From Rhodopirellula europaea 6C (GTDB lineage: Bacteria > Planctomycetota > Planctomycetia > Pirellulales > Pirellulaceae), in contig NZ_ANMO01000053.1 of the NCBI RefSeq assembly GCF_000338295.1, forward strand, positions 1-51,998: DNA of 51,998 nucleotides, read 5' to 3'. The notes below the pieces were generated by a model that saw only the letters and a list, made by a program, of their open reading frames with translations, was not told the origin of the DNA and did no database searches. Positions 1-10,528 of the stretch are shown in pieces; position 1 is the stretch's first letter; each line of letters begins with the position of its first letter. The position numbers and the translations under genes were made by a program.

Positions 1-18
1 CTTGGCAACACAGCAGTT

Positions 19-95
19 AAAAACTGCACGACCTCTGCGTTCAGGAGGGTGATTTTAATTTTGCGAACACGGCACTTCAAAAACTGCACGACCTC
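19..95. repeat. 17-bp direct repeat at the left edge, period 60 bp
   Basis: A 17-base word containing AAAACTGCACGACCTC occurs at 19-35 and again at 79-95, exactly 60 bp apart. The flanking bases are only partly similar (TTG and AACAC stretches recur). It may be the end of a degenerate tandem array extending left of the window. No gene is seen in 1-257, so this stretch is the upstream region of the DMT permease. Confidence 0.5.
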
Positions 96-257
96 GTAGT
101 TGGCGTTGTCTTAAGAAACAATTTTTCGCCGTGGTTTTGGGGACCAGGCACGTGCCGTTTGAGTTGGCACGAATTCTGGTGAACCGATCGGGTGAGTCCG
201 GTGTCGCCGCAGGAGCAGGGTGACGCCTTGCGACATCTTTCTCGCATTGCGACTCTG

Positions 258-1259
258 ATGTCATCTCCATCGCCCCGCTCCATCGAATCGAGTCGTTCCG
301 TGACCACGGAAACCACCGCTGTCGAATCTGTCGCTGAGACTGGTCCAATCCCCGTCCAGTTTTCTTGGGGATTGACGCTGGCGATCGTGGGGACGTTCCT
401 GTTTGCCCTGAAGTCGATCTTTATCAAGCTCGCCTTTGCGGCCGGAGCTGACGCAACATTGTTGCTGGCCATTCGGATGGGGATGGCGTTCCCGTTCTAC
501 GTGGTTGTGTTCGCGGTGTTGCTTCGCCGTCGGCGGGCATTGGTCGCTGGCTCGGACACGCCAGCTTTCCCCATGCCGATCGTGATCCGTTCCCTGTTGC
601 TCGGATTCCTCGGGTACTACCTCGCCTCTTATTTGGATTTGTCAGGGCTCGAGTATGTGTCTGCACAACTCGAGAGGCTGACGTTGTTCACTTATCCGGC
701 GATGGTCGCTGCGCTCGCGTGGATGTTTCTCGGCGAACAAGTCAACGCGAGAATCTTGGTCGCGATTGGTTTGTCCTACGCTGGCGTTTGGTTGATGTAC
801 GGACAAGAGAAGGCGTTCACGCCCGACGCCAACACCGGTTGGGGAGTCTTTTTGGTGTTTCTGGCCGCGCTCAGCTATTCGCTGTACGTGTTATTCGCCA
901 AACCGGTGATGCAAAAAATCGGAAGCCGCGAATTCACCAGTCTGGCGATGATCGGATCGACCTTCTTCGTCGCCGTCCACTTTCTGACCACGCATTCGGT
1001 CGATGACTTCTTTGAAGTTCAACCGATCGTCTATGTGTACGGGGTGGTGCTCGCGTTCGTGTGCACGGTGATTCCGAGTTTTATGATCAACGAAGCCATC
1101 TTGAAGATTGGAGCGACACGAACAACCGTGATCGGTTCGGTCGGGCCAGTGTTGACGATGTTGCTCGCTGTCATGATTCTCGGCGAGCCTTCGTCATGGA
1201 AGCACTTTGCCGGAATGGCGATCGCCATCGTCGGCGTCAGCTTGGTCGCAAAGAAGTGA
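258..1259 (+). CDS. DMT/EamA-family membrane permease
   Basis: Inner-membrane permease of the drug/metabolite transporter superfamily. The protein has about ten hydrophobic helices arranged as two EamA repeats of about 140 residues. The first repeat begins with a segment ending LFALKSIFIKLAF, and the last helix is typical of the family (GMAIAIVGVSLV). The ATG at 258 gives 333 residues, close to the family norm of about 300. A GTG at 192 would add 22 polar residues. Neither start has a convincing ribosome binding site. The substrate cannot be read from sequence, since DMT members carry amino acids, nucleotide sugars or metabolites. The next gene is convergent, so it is probably monocistronic. 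Family certain, substrate unknown. Confidence 0.85.
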   Translation: MSSPSPRSIESSRSVTTETTAVESVAETGPIPVQFSWGLTLAIVGTFLFALKSIFIKLAFAAGADATLLLAIRMGMAFPFYVVVFAVLLRRRRALVAGSDTPAFPMPIVIRSLLLGFLGYYLASYLDLSGLEYVSAQLERLTLFTYPAMVAALAWMFLGEQVNARILVAIGLSYAGVWLMYGQEKAFTPDANTGWGVFLVFLAALSYSLYVLFAKPVMQKIGSREFTSLAMIGSTFFVAVHFLTTHSVDDFFEVQPIVYVYGVVLAFVCTVIPSFMINEAILKIGATRTTVIGSVGPVLTMLLAVMILGEPSSWKHFAGMAIAIVGVSLVAKK

Positions 1260-1290
1260 AGCGGCCTCGGTCATTTGCACTTGCTCAATA

Positions 1291-1992
1291 TCAACCGAGT
1301 GCAACCGCAGCGAATACCAATGCCATGATTGGGACGAAGACAACGGCTCCCGCGAGGAGCAGGTTAAAGAATCCCCGCCAAGCGGATCCGAACGACTGGA
1401 CTTCGGCGATGGTATTGCACATCAGCACGAACGACCATATCGCCAAAACAATCTCGACCAGCGACAGAGCAAGCACGGGGACGATCAATCCTGGATTCGA
1501 TTCCAAGCGAGGTGTTTCGCTCGTGAACAATTCCTCTCTCAGGAGCAACAGTTGAGGAATCCAAAGTATCGACGCAACGATGCTGGGGATAGATGCCCAT
1601 GTCAAAGCGGTTCGCACCGTTTCGCTGGTTCCCCTGCCGCCCATCCACTTGCCGGTAATGGCAACCAACCAAGCGCCAATCCAAACCCCAATCAGCCCAC
1701 CGATCGGTCCGAGGATGACGGCGACGGTGATGATCGCAGGCAATGGCAATCGATCGCCAAGGTCACGCATCGAAGCGCGGTCCAGCGTCTCGCCAATCCC
1801 TGACAGACATGCGAACAGCACCACGTGCAACGTGGGGTCGACCGAGACGATTTGACGAACAGTCCTTCGCGGTGAAAGCCAGATTGTTTTGAAAGGTTTG
1901 AACTCACCTGGAGGTTCATATTGGGTGGGCGGCCCAGCAGGGTCACTCGTTGTGAATTGCGGAGTTGAATATGGATTATCGTGGTGGCTCAA
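1291..1992 (-). CDS. Yip1-domain integral membrane protein
   Basis: A 233-residue membrane protein with a polar, proline-rich N-terminal 35 residues, then about five hydrophobic segments. The pattern before the first helix (FKPFKTIWLSPRRTVRQIV) resembles the start of bacterial Yip1/YIF1-type domains, where a short amphipathic helix precedes five transmembrane helices. Bacterial members have no settled function; membrane organisation or transport has been proposed. The gene is convergent with the DMT permease (31 bp between stops) and lies downstream of the dsrE-like gene on the same strand with a 254-bp gap. No catalytic motif is visible. Confidence 0.65.
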   Translation of the reverse strand: MSHHDNPYSTPQFTTSDPAGPPTQYEPPGEFKPFKTIWLSPRRTVRQIVSVDPTLHVVLFACLSGIGETLDRASMRDLGDRLPLPAIITVAVILGPIGGLIGVWIGAWLVAITGKWMGGRGTSETVRTALTWASIPSIVASILWIPQLLLLREELFTSETPRLESNPGLIVPVLALSLVEIVLAIWSFVLMCNTIAEVQSFGSAWRGFFNLLLAGAVVFVPIMALVFAAVALG

Positions 1993-2123
1993 GGCGCCCT
2001 TCTCCGGCTCAGGTGGATGTTTTCAAATAACCTACGTTGCAACGAAGGATTGTGTCCATGACAGCGACTTCCTTCATTGAAACTTCAACGACCGAACCAA
2101 AAATCGAGTTCGCACCCCCGTGC

Positions 2124-2143
2124 ATGCAGCATGAATGCTGCAT
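2124..2143. promoter_or_regulatory. Perfect 20-bp palindrome
   Basis: ATGCAGCAT is followed by GA and then by its exact reverse complement ATGCTGCAT. It lies in the 254-bp gap between the end of the dsrE-like gene and the start of the Yip1 gene, both on the minus strand. The near-zero loop makes a dimeric-regulator site more likely than a hairpin terminator. No T tract follows on either strand. Nothing else is recognisable in 1993-2246. Confidence 0.4.
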
Positions 2144-2246
2144 TTGTGACCTTGCGTTGCATTGCCCGAACCGAACAAGGGAATGTTAAGTGCGATGTGC
2201 GTTGTCGAAAGCAGTTGTTTGCCGAGATGGTTTGATGGAACCAGGA

Positions 2247-2720
2247 TCAATAGTCCATGACTTTGTCGGCTTCGATCAACATCTTGCCGAGCATGGGTAG
2301 CGTGGCAATTTGGGCATTGCGTTTGAGGCCAGGGTCGGTGACGTGAGCCGACTTGGCACAATGGGGGCACACCAAGACTTTTCCACCGCCGGCTGCAAAC
2401 TTCTCGTAGAGTTCTGCCAGTGATGGTGAGTCAGGTCCCCAATTGAATTTGAGTTCCTGTTTACGTTCGGCGATGCGGACACCTTCCAAATCCACAAACA
2501 ACGTTACTTCGGCGCCATAGTCCTGCATCAAGTTGGCAACCTTCACCGCCATGAAACAACGATGTAAATCTTCGGTGAAGTGGGACAAATGCACCACCAC
2601 CTTTTGACCGCTTCCATCAACCTTCGATGTCTCCTCCGCGTTTGCTGATGAACCAATCGATGCGATGGCGACTGAAACGCCTAAAAGACCAACGCGAAAA
2701 ATTTGTTTTGCATAAGACAT
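2247..2720 (-). CDS. Secreted DsrE/DsrF-like protein
   Basis: A 157-residue protein with a clear Sec signal peptide (basic start, hydrophobic stretch to about residue 25, cleavage after SSANA). It then has a DsrE-like alpha/beta domain: VVVHLSHFTEDLHRCFMAV, a second strand VTLFVDLEGV, and a CPHC motif near residue 119 in KVLVCPHCAKSAHV. DsrE-type domains bind or relay sulfur on cysteines, and the CPHC pair here could be redox active. The protein is predicted to be periplasmic. It lies just downstream of atpG on the same strand but across 295 bp, so it probably has its own promoter. DsrE-like genes are often found among stress and anaerobic gene sets, which fits the neighbourhood. No terminator for the atp operon is convincing in 2721-3015. 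Confidence 0.75.
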   Translation of the reverse strand: MSYAKQIFRVGLLGVSVAIASIGSSANAEETSKVDGSGQKVVVHLSHFTEDLHRCFMAVKVANLMQDYGAEVTLFVDLEGVRIAERKQELKFNWGPDSPSLAELYEKFAAGGGKVLVCPHCAKSAHVTDPGLKRNAQIATLPMLGKMLIEADKVMDY

Positions 2721-3015
2721 GACTGAACTCCTGATGTGAGCTGAAACGGGACCAATCGGTTCAGTCCAGGTTTGGCAAACGACATACCGTCAACAGAAAT
2801 CCGTGTGGCTTGGTTCTGACGCCTGTGAACCTGTGCGTCGGTGGACCTTGCGTGTGTTCGACGCACACTTGGTTGTGTCAGCATGACCCGACATCCGCGT
2901 TCGTTTGCGTGGTTGTAACATCTTGGCGCAGGTGAATCGCGTCGCCCGTTCGTCGACTAGCAGAGCGGCTTTGATTGGCGTTGCTGACTTGATTGCTCGG
3001 ATGAATTTCTGCCGG

Positions 3016-3936
3016 TCATTGCTGGCCATCCGTCAACGCTTCGAAACCGACAACAACGTCCAGCAATTCTTCTGTGATCGCGGTTTGCCGTCGTGTTTTG
3101 AACGCCGTGTTCAGTTCGTCGAGCGTTTCTTCGATGTTCTTCTCCGCGGCCTGCATCGCTGCGATTCGACTGGCGTTTTCACTGGCCAACGATTCCGCGC
3201 AGGCTTGGTACAGCGAAACGTAAAGGCTTTGTCTCATGAGCAGCGAAAACAGTTCCTTGCGCTCGCCGCCAAAAGTAGGCAAGCAGGGTGACTCCCATCG
3301 CTTGACTGAAAGTTGTCTCAGCCATGCCAGGTCGATTGGCAGCAATTGCTTTGTGTGAGGCCGATACGCTCCCGCCGAGGACCTTGTGTTTGAGTGGATT
3401 CTCAGCGACGTCAAATTTCTTCGCTTTCGCACCGCTTCCACCGCGGTCAGCAAATCACTGACGCAGTCCGCGATTTCGGGCACGGAAGTCGGAATCCGAA
3501 ACGCCTTGTCGATTGACCATCCGCTGTCGGTCAACAAAAACGCGACTCGCGAGCCGACGATCCACAATGCCTCAGGTGGCCGTCGACAGTGGCGGGCGTG
3601 ATGTTCCAATGCAAGTGTCGCGATCTGTTCATTGAATTGACCGCACATGCCTTGGTCGCTGCCAAAGACAATTACTCCGTGGTGCGAACTGTCCTCACAG
3701 AAACTCGATTCCCGGTTTTCACCACTCCATTCATTGGTGGTCAGTTGGCGGAGTTTCTGCTCACGCAGAATCACTTGAAGTCCCAATTCAATGGTCCGGT
3801 TGTAATCCATCAAAGCGTCGGCGGCGCGTTGGTACTGATGGATGCGAACGGAAGCCAACGTCTTCATGGTGGTCACGACCGACTGTAAGTCCGACGCCGT
3901 TTCAATCTTCCGCCGCAACAGTTCAAGTGTTGGCAT
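3016..3936 (-). CDS. atpG: N-type ATP synthase gamma subunit
   Basis: Central-stalk gamma subunit of the alternative F1Fo-ATPase. The N-terminus [21 protein letters not shown] followed by [16 protein letters not shown] matches the conserved gamma start (I.s..dlq.vt.aMk.va..k). The C-terminal helix ([21 protein letters not shown]-like) matches the terminal rotor helix. I use the ATG at 3936 because GGGAG lies just upstream and the protein then begins at the conserved region. A start 60 bases further upstream is open but unsupported. It overlaps the end of atpA by 14 bp, implying translational coupling. At 306 residues it is slightly longer than typical gamma (about 290), and the middle is divergent, as expected of N-ATPases. 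Confidence 0.9.
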   Translation of the reverse strand: MPTLELLRRKIETASDLQSVVTTMKTLASVRIHQYQRAADALMDYNRTIELGLQVILREQKLRQLTTNEWSGENRESSFCEDSSHHGVIVFGSDQGMCGQFNEQIATLALEHHARHCRRPPEALWIVGSRVAFLLTDSGWSIDKAFRIPTSVPEIADCVSDLLTAVEAVRKRRNLTSLRIHSNTRSSAGAYRPHTKQLLPIDLAWLRQLSVKRWESPCLPTFGGERKELFSLLMRQSLYVSLYQACAESLASENASRIAAMQAAEKNIEETLDELNTAFKTRRQTAITEELLDVVVGFEALTDGQQ

Positions 3937-5437
3937 GAACCGCTCCCGCAGCGATGTCGGCAATCTGTTCCACTTGCCGCTGATCGAGTTTTTCACCGGC
4001 TTGCATTTGCTCGCACAATTCAGCTGCCTGCGACGTCACGGCGTCTTGGATAGCACGCTCAAGCCCGGGAAGTTGGTCCAGCGGAGATCCATCCAATACA
4101 CCACTGGTTACCGCAACCAACGACGCGATTTGCTGTGGTAGCGTCAGCGGTTGAAACTGAGTTTGCTTCAAGATTTCTCGAATCAGACGCCCTCGATCGA
4201 GCGTTGCACGAGTTTCTTCATCGAGTTGGCTGCTGAAGCGAGCGAAACGTTCTAGTTCTTCGAATTGCGAGTACGTCAGTCGCAAGTCACCGGCCACGAC
4301 GCGGTAGGCGGGCAACTGGGTTTTGCCTCCCACTCGAGAGACGCTGCGACCAACATCGATCGCGGGCAACACGCCTTTTCGAAACAATATCGGTGACAAG
4401 TAGATCTGACCGTCAGTGATCGAAATCAAATTCGTCGGAATGTACGCCGACACGTTTTGGGCTTCTGTTTCGATGATCGGAAGAGCCGTCAATGAGCCTC
4501 CTCCGGCGCTCTTGCTCAAATGCGTGGAACGTTCCAGCAAACGTGAGTGGACATAAAAGATGTCGCCTGGAAACGCCTCTCGACCTGGCGGTCGGCGCAG
4601 CAACAAAGAGAGGTGGCGGTACGCTCTCGCATGGGATGTCAAATCATCGTAGACGATCAGGACGTCGCGGCCCTGCCGCATGAAGTGTTCGCTCATCGTC
4701 GTTGCCGCGTAGGGTGCAAGGAACTGCAATCCCGGCGGGGCGTCATCGGCGCCGATCACAACAATGGTGTGGTCCAAGGCGTCGTGACGACGCAGGTTTT
4801 CGATCACGCGAGCCACGCCGGTGCTGCGTTGGCCGATACTGCAATAGATGCAAATCACATCGCGGCCGCCTTGGTTGATGATTGTGTCGATCGCAATCGC
4901 AGTCTTGCCTGTTTGACGATCGCCCAGCAACAACTGCCGTTGACCACGGCCGATCGGGATCATGGCGTCAACGACTTTCAGGCCGGATTGCAGCGGGACC
5001 GTCACCGGAGCACGTTGCATGATTGGCGGCGCATCGCGTTCGCAAGGTTCGCGGGGCAGATCGTCAAGCGACCGACCACCATCCAATGGCCGACCAACGG
5101 GATCCACCACCCGGCCAAGAAGTTGATCGCCGACGGGGGTGTCCAGCACGGTGTGCATTCGCTCCACCCGCGATCCTGCGGTGATTCGATCGCTGGAATC
5201 CAACAACACACAACCGACTTGGTCGGGATCCAAGTTGAACGCGTAGCCAAGATGACCACCAGCGAACCGAAGCACTTCGTCGACTTGGACGTGTGGCAAT
5301 CCGTGCACGCGTGCGATCCCGCGTTGGACTTCTTCGACGGTACCGATTTCGGTGACCGTCAATTGCCCGGCCTGAGACTTCACCGCTTGGCCAAATTGGT
5401 GAGCAGCGGATTCGAGCGTTTCCAAGTAAGTGGTCAT
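3923..5437 (-). CDS. atpA: N-type ATP synthase alpha subunit
   Basis: The 504-residue non-catalytic nucleotide-binding subunit of F1. It has a Walker A motif ([11 protein letters not shown], about residue 170), the strand [10 protein letters not shown], the Walker B-like stretch [12 protein letters not shown], and the alpha signature near [14 protein letters not shown]. An N-terminal beta-barrel precedes the core ([16 protein letters not shown]). Length agrees with F1 alpha (about 500-510). A 93-bp gap separates it from atpF; atpG overlaps its 3' end. Divergent stretches (for example [13 protein letters not shown]) set it apart from a housekeeping alpha subunit, consistent with the N-type operon order. 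Confidence 0.95.
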   Translation of the reverse strand: MTTYLETLESAAHQFGQAVKSQAGQLTVTEIGTVEEVQRGIARVHGLPHVQVDEVLRFAGGHLGYAFNLDPDQVGCVLLDSSDRITAGSRVERMHTVLDTPVGDQLLGRVVDPVGRPLDGGRSLDDLPREPCERDAPPIMQRAPVTVPLQSGLKVVDAMIPIGRGQRQLLLGDRQTGKTAIAIDTIINQGGRDVICIYCSIGQRSTGVARVIENLRRHDALDHTIVVIGADDAPPGLQFLAPYAATTMSEHFMRQGRDVLIVYDDLTSHARAYRHLSLLLRRPPGREAFPGDIFYVHSRLLERSTHLSKSAGGGSLTALPIIETEAQNVSAYIPTNLISITDGQIYLSPILFRKGVLPAIDVGRSVSRVGGKTQLPAYRVVAGDLRLTYSQFEELERFARFSSQLDEETRATLDRGRLIREILKQTQFQPLTLPQQIASLVAVTSGVLDGSPLDQLPGLERAIQDAVTSQAAELCEQMQAGEKLDQRQVEQIADIAAGAVHANT

Positions 5438-5530
5438 GATCGAGGGTGACTTTCACAGCGGCGAGGCTTGAAAGAGGGATTTGGGCCAGGTTCAAAGACC
5501 AACCACCTCATTTATCGTTCGCACCGATGT

Positions 5531-6271
5531 TTACGCCACGTTGGCCTCCATCTTTTTCAGAGCACGTTCCGCATTCCAAGGCAGGCTGTAACCGCCCGCG
5601 TCCATTTCGATTCCCGCGATCAGCGCGGGCTCTGATTCAAATCGAACTTCCGCATTGTTTTGAAACACTTGATGAATGGCTTCACGAATCAGACTTCGGT
5701 CGGTGTCATCCAGTTCATCGGTAGATCGAACCAAGACCGGGTTTCCCGAATCCGCCAGTTGCGTGGCAATCGAGGCACGCTGGATTTCGTTCAGCATCTG
5801 CAACTGCTTCACAAACGTTTGGCAAACCCGTTTCTGCAAGTCCTCGTCCGCCAGTTGCTGAATCGTTTCTCTTGCGGCCTGGAACCCCATTCGTTGAATG
5901 TCACGACGAGTTTGATTGGCGAGTTCCTTTTGGTCTCGTTCAAAGGTGGACGTCCAGTGTGCTCGTCGCGTGTCCGCTTCTTTCCTCGCTTCAGCGATCA
6001 ATCGCTGACGTTCGCTGTCTGCTTCTGCTTTGGCCTTCGTGAACAGGTCATCTCGTTGTTCCTGCAGCAATTGCGATTGTTTTTCCAGTTCCACACGCTG
6101 CTGGTTCGCTTCGGCTTTCGCGGCTTCGGCATCGGTTAGACGCTGCGTCACCTTTTGTTCCCTTGCCTGCATCGCGCGGACGACGGGGCCGTAAAGGAAA
6201 TGTCGCAACAACCCAACCAGGACCAGGAAGTTGATGACTTGTGCGGTGAAGGTGAACCAATCAATGCTCAT
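5531..6271 (-). CDS. atpF: N-type ATP synthase subunit b (extended)
   Basis: Peripheral-stalk subunit. One N-terminal membrane helix (FTAQVINFLVLVGLLRHFLYGPV) is followed by a long charged coiled coil from about residue 30 to 150 (MQAREQKVTQRLTDAEAAK onward). At 246 residues it is much longer than the usual b (about 160). The added C-terminal domain (from about residue 150, with VRSTDELDDTDR and GYSLPWNAERAL) is probably the delta-like part, since no separate atpH exists in the operon. That last point is inference from family knowledge. The start lies 16 bp downstream of atpE. Confidence 0.9.
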   Translation of the reverse strand: MSIDWFTFTAQVINFLVLVGLLRHFLYGPVVRAMQAREQKVTQRLTDAEAAKAEANQQRVELEKQSQLLQEQRDDLFTKAKAEADSERQRLIAEARKEADTRRAHWTSTFERDQKELANQTRRDIQRMGFQAARETIQQLADEDLQKRVCQTFVKQLQMLNEIQRASIATQLADSGNPVLVRSTDELDDTDRSLIREAIHQVFQNNAEVRFESEPALIAGIEMDAGGYSLPWNAERALKKMEANVA

Positions 6272-6287
6272 CGTTTCGTCTCCCTTC

Positions 6288-6554
6288 CTATTGCGTCAGC
6301 TGGTTCCAGAAGGGATTCGCGAACAATAGGATCATTGAAACGACAAAGCAGTAAATGGCCGTCGACTCGATCATGGCCAAACCCACGAACAGGGTACGAG
6401 TGATCGTGTTGGATGAATCCGGTTGCTGTGCGATGGAACTGAGAGCTTGGGCCACGGCACGCCCTTCGGCAAACGCTGGCCCGATGGAACCAATGGCGGT
6501 GGTCAGTCCCGCCATGATGATGCTGGCGACGGCGATCGAAGTGGTGCTATCCAT
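6288..6554 (-). CDS. atpE: N-type ATP synthase c subunit with Na+-type ligands
   Basis: An 88-residue rotor-ring proteolipid with two membrane helices joined by the polar loop AQQPDSSNTITR. Helix 1 carries E30 in GPAFAEGRA, where Na+-type c subunits have Gln32. Helix 2 carries E63-S64-T65-x-x-Y68, the same spacing as the E65, S66, T67, Y70 ligand set of the Ilyobacter Na+ ring. The E30/E63 double carboxylate is a hallmark of N-type c subunits. The set implies Na+ binding, but a second carboxylate can also favour H+, so the coupling ion is not decided by sequence. The ATG has a purine-rich upstream stretch (AAGGAAGA). Confidence 0.95.
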   Translation of the reverse strand: MDSTTSIAVASIIMAGLTTAIGSIGPAFAEGRAVAQALSSIAQQPDSSNTITRTLFVGLAMIESTAIYCFVVSMILLFANPFWNQLTQ

Positions 6555-6636
6555 GATGTCTTCCTTTTGGATTGAAATGTGAATTCACTGTTCGGCGGAC
6601 GAACGAGAAGGATCACGAAAAGTGTTCACCGCACAA

Positions 6637-7323
6637 TCACTTCGCGACTTTGGTTGCCGATGCGATGTAGACCATCGCCAAAACGGCAAAGATGTAAGCC
6701 TGGATCATTCCTGTCAGCAGCCCCATCACTTGCATCACAATTGGAATGAAGAGTGGGACGAAACTGATCAGAATCGCGGCGATCACGGCGCCGCTCATCA
6801 TGTTCCCGTACAAACGCACAGCCAGTGCCAAAGTCCTTGAAAGTTCGCCGATCAAATTGAAAGGCAGCATCAAAGGAGTTGGTTGCAGGTATCGCTTCAA
6901 GTACTCCCCTACCCCGTGTGAGGCGATCCCAAACACGGGGACCGCCACGAACACGCAAGTCGCCAGTGCGGCTGTTGTTGACAATGATCCCGTTGGTGCG
7001 ACGTAGCCAGGCACGATGCTGAGTAAGTTCGCTACTGCGATGAAAAGGAATAGAGTTCCGACAAATGGCAGGTATGGTCCCGGGTCGTGCCGGCTGACAT
7101 CTCGAATTTGATCTCGAATGCCGGTGACAAGCACTTCCAACAGATTTTGCCAACGCGGAATCTTGGTGTCGCTGGTCAATCGTCGCGTGATCCACCACGA
7201 ACCGATGACCAACAACGCCATCACCAACCAAGTGAACGCAAGCGTGGCGTTGATCTTCACAACTGGCCAAACTTCGGATTGCCACAGGATCGATTCGTCC
7301 GGTGAGATTTGCACACCATTCAT
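6637..7323 (-). CDS. atpB: N-type ATP synthase a subunit
   Basis: A 228-residue membrane stator subunit that forms the ion half-channels against the c ring. There are about five or six membrane helices. The conserved segment ELSRTLALAVRLYGNMMSG (about residues 163-181) contains the essential arginine helix. The length is short compared with housekeeping a subunits (about 250-270), as usual for N-ATPases. It overlaps the end of atpR by 4 bp and is separated from atpE by 82 bp, a gap that may give extra ribosome binding for the high-copy c subunit. Confidence 0.95.
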   Translation of the reverse strand: MNGVQISPDESILWQSEVWPVVKINATLAFTWLVMALLVIGSWWITRRLTSDTKIPRWQNLLEVLVTGIRDQIRDVSRHDPGPYLPFVGTLFLFIAVANLLSIVPGYVAPTGSLSTTAALATCVFVAVPVFGIASHGVGEYLKRYLQPTPLMLPFNLIGELSRTLALAVRLYGNMMSGAVIAAILISFVPLFIPIVMQVMGLLTGMIQAYIFAVLAMVYIASATKVAK

Positions 7324-7667
7324 GGTTCGCTCCCGGGACGCAAAGTTTTCGCTGGCGGATTTTGTGCTGGTGCGAGTTGGAAGCTCTTGTCACGCTGGGC
7401 GATAGTGCACACACCGACTGTGCGTATAAGCGCGAAGCCCGCGGCCGCTGCGACCAGGATCCGCCAATCCCCACTTCGTGCCAGTGCGGCCAGAATGCCC
7501 AGTACCACCGTCATCCGTAGCAACGCACCGCCTCCAAGCAGCAACCACGGCTGATGAGACGCGGGCAAGCGAACCGTGGTCCACCACAACGACGCCACGA
7601 AGAACACTGCAGCTGCGGCTCCCGCGAGAAACCCGCTCGTCATCGCCATCCATTCATTCATCTTCAT
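7320..7667 (-). CDS. atpR: N-ATPase membrane protein AtpR
   Basis: A 115-residue protein with three predicted membrane helices (about residues 8-28, 40-62 and 68-88). It sits at the position of atpR, one of the two genes specific to N-ATPase operons. Arginines in or next to helices 2 and 3 (LLRMTVVLG, FALIRTVGV) fit the family idea that an AtpR arginine contacts the c-ring carboxylate, perhaps during assembly. It overlaps atpQ by 14 bp and atpB by 4 bp. An ATG two codons in is an equally possible start. Called from position, size and topology, not a unique motif. Confidence 0.85.
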   Translation of the reverse strand: MKMNEWMAMTSGFLAGAAAAVFFVASLWWTTVRLPASHQPWLLLGGGALLRMTVVLGILAALARSGDWRILVAAAAGFALIRTVGVCTIAQRDKSFQLAPAQNPPAKTLRPGSEP

Positions 7668-7938
7668 TCTCCCGGTTGATCCACCACCAAGCGTTCAGAC
7701 ATCCGATTCCGACACCGCCGATCAATAACATCAACGTCCACGAAAACCGACTCGGCCAACGTTCATCAATCCAGATTCCCAAGGCGATTCCGAGTAGTGT
7801 TGGAATTGCGATCGACCAACCAACCAAACCGAACATGCCGAGTCCAAACCATGCCGATCGATCGCCTTGCTGACGTGCATCGAGTTTGCGAGATTGCTTC
7901 GCATCGACGTTTTTCTGTAGCGTTTGACGCTCGTTCAT
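7654..7938 (-). CDS. atpQ: N-ATPase AtpQ (AtpI/AtpZ-like two-helix protein)
   Basis: A 94-residue protein with a basic cytoplasmic N-terminus and two membrane helices (about residues 30-55 and 66-86). The GxxLGxWxDE-like segment (GIALGIWIDERWP) links the helices, as in AtpI/AtpZ-type proteins that help F1Fo assembly or carry Mg2+/Ca2+. Position between atpC and atpR identifies it as AtpQ of N-type operons. It follows atpC by 15 bp and overlaps atpR by 14 bp. Confidence 0.85.
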   Translation of the reverse strand: MNERQTLQKNVDAKQSRKLDARQQGDRSAWFGLGMFGLVGWSIAIPTLLGIALGIWIDERWPSRFSWTLMLLIGGVGIGCLNAWWWINRENEDE

Positions 7939-7953
7939 GGATGGAATCGCTCC

Positions 7954-9824
<1,871 letters not shown>

Positions 9825-9931
9825 TCACGAACAAATCGCTAAGATGCATTCGCTGTGCCGCGAAAGAACGCACGGCAAGAGAACGCGGTTCGGCCTTGCC
9901 GGATTGCGTTCCATTCAGTCCGTTTTTTCAT

Positions 9932-10528
9932 TCAGTCGGTGAGGTAACTGCGATCGTTCCACAACCGGATGACTGGGTCTCGTCGAGAATGGTGATAGCC
10001 GACAATGCTCAACGCAGCCGTGCCGAGAAAAAAATGGCGACCGGTATCCGGAGGCAAGCCTAGCCAACAGGCGGCAAAGACTTGCAGGAAGTGCTTGTGG
10101 GCGAACAATAAGCAGGCATCGTCCAGCTGGCGAATACGCTCGACAACGCGAGTGACACGCGTCGCCACATCGGTTAATGATTCGCCATTGGGGCAACCAT
10201 CTTGGAAGAGATTCCAACCCGGATTCTTCTCTTGGATTTCGCTTCGCGTGAGCCCTTCGTAGTCGCCGCAATCCCACTCCGTCAGTTCCGCAACTGTGTT
10301 TGCCCGTTTGCCGTAGCCGGCGAGTTGGCAGGTTCGCTTCGCTCGCTGCAAAGGGCTGGTCCAGACTTCCGCAAACCGAAGTCCTTCCAGTCGACTTTGA
10401 AGTTGAGCCGCATTTTGTTCGCCCTTGGGCGTCAGTGGCATATCAGTTGAACCGGTGTGCTGCCCCGTGATTGTCCATGGCGTTTCGCCGTGCCGAGCAA
10501 GATAGACTTGAGGGAATTGATCGCTCAT
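9932..10528 (-). CDS. Histidine phosphatase (phosphoglycerate mutase-like)
   Basis: Cytoplasmic member of the histidine phosphatase superfamily, with the phosphohistidine loop LARHGETPW near residues 10-18. Further landmarks are [20 protein letters not shown] and the second active-site histidine in [10 protein letters not shown]. It resembles the cofactor-independent small phosphatases (GpmB/CobC type) rather than true glycolytic mutases, so the substrate is not set. I use the ATG at 10528, which overlaps the phosphoketolase stop as ATGA. This implies translational coupling and a role tied to sugar-phosphate flow. An upstream start would add 7 residues lying inside the phosphoketolase gene. 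Confidence 0.85.
   Translation of the reverse strand: MSDQFPQVYLARHGETPWTITGQHTGSTDMPLTPKGEQNAAQLQSRLEGLRFAEVWTSPLQRAKRTCQLAGYGKRANTVAELTEWDCGDYEGLTRSEIQEKNPGWNLFQDGCPNGESLTDVATRVTRVVERIRQLDDACLLFAHKHFLQVFAACWLGLPPDTGRHFFLGTAALSIVGYHHSRRDPVIRLWNDRSYLTD

Noticed and set aside
2840-2885. GTGTGT/GCACAC stem downstream of atpG as the atp operon terminator
   Set aside because: Short stem with a G-T pair and no T run on the minus strand; not enough to call a terminator.
7118-7405. Plus-strand frames across the atp operon
   Set aside because: They lie antisense to well-supported atp genes and have no recognisable family or ribosome sites.
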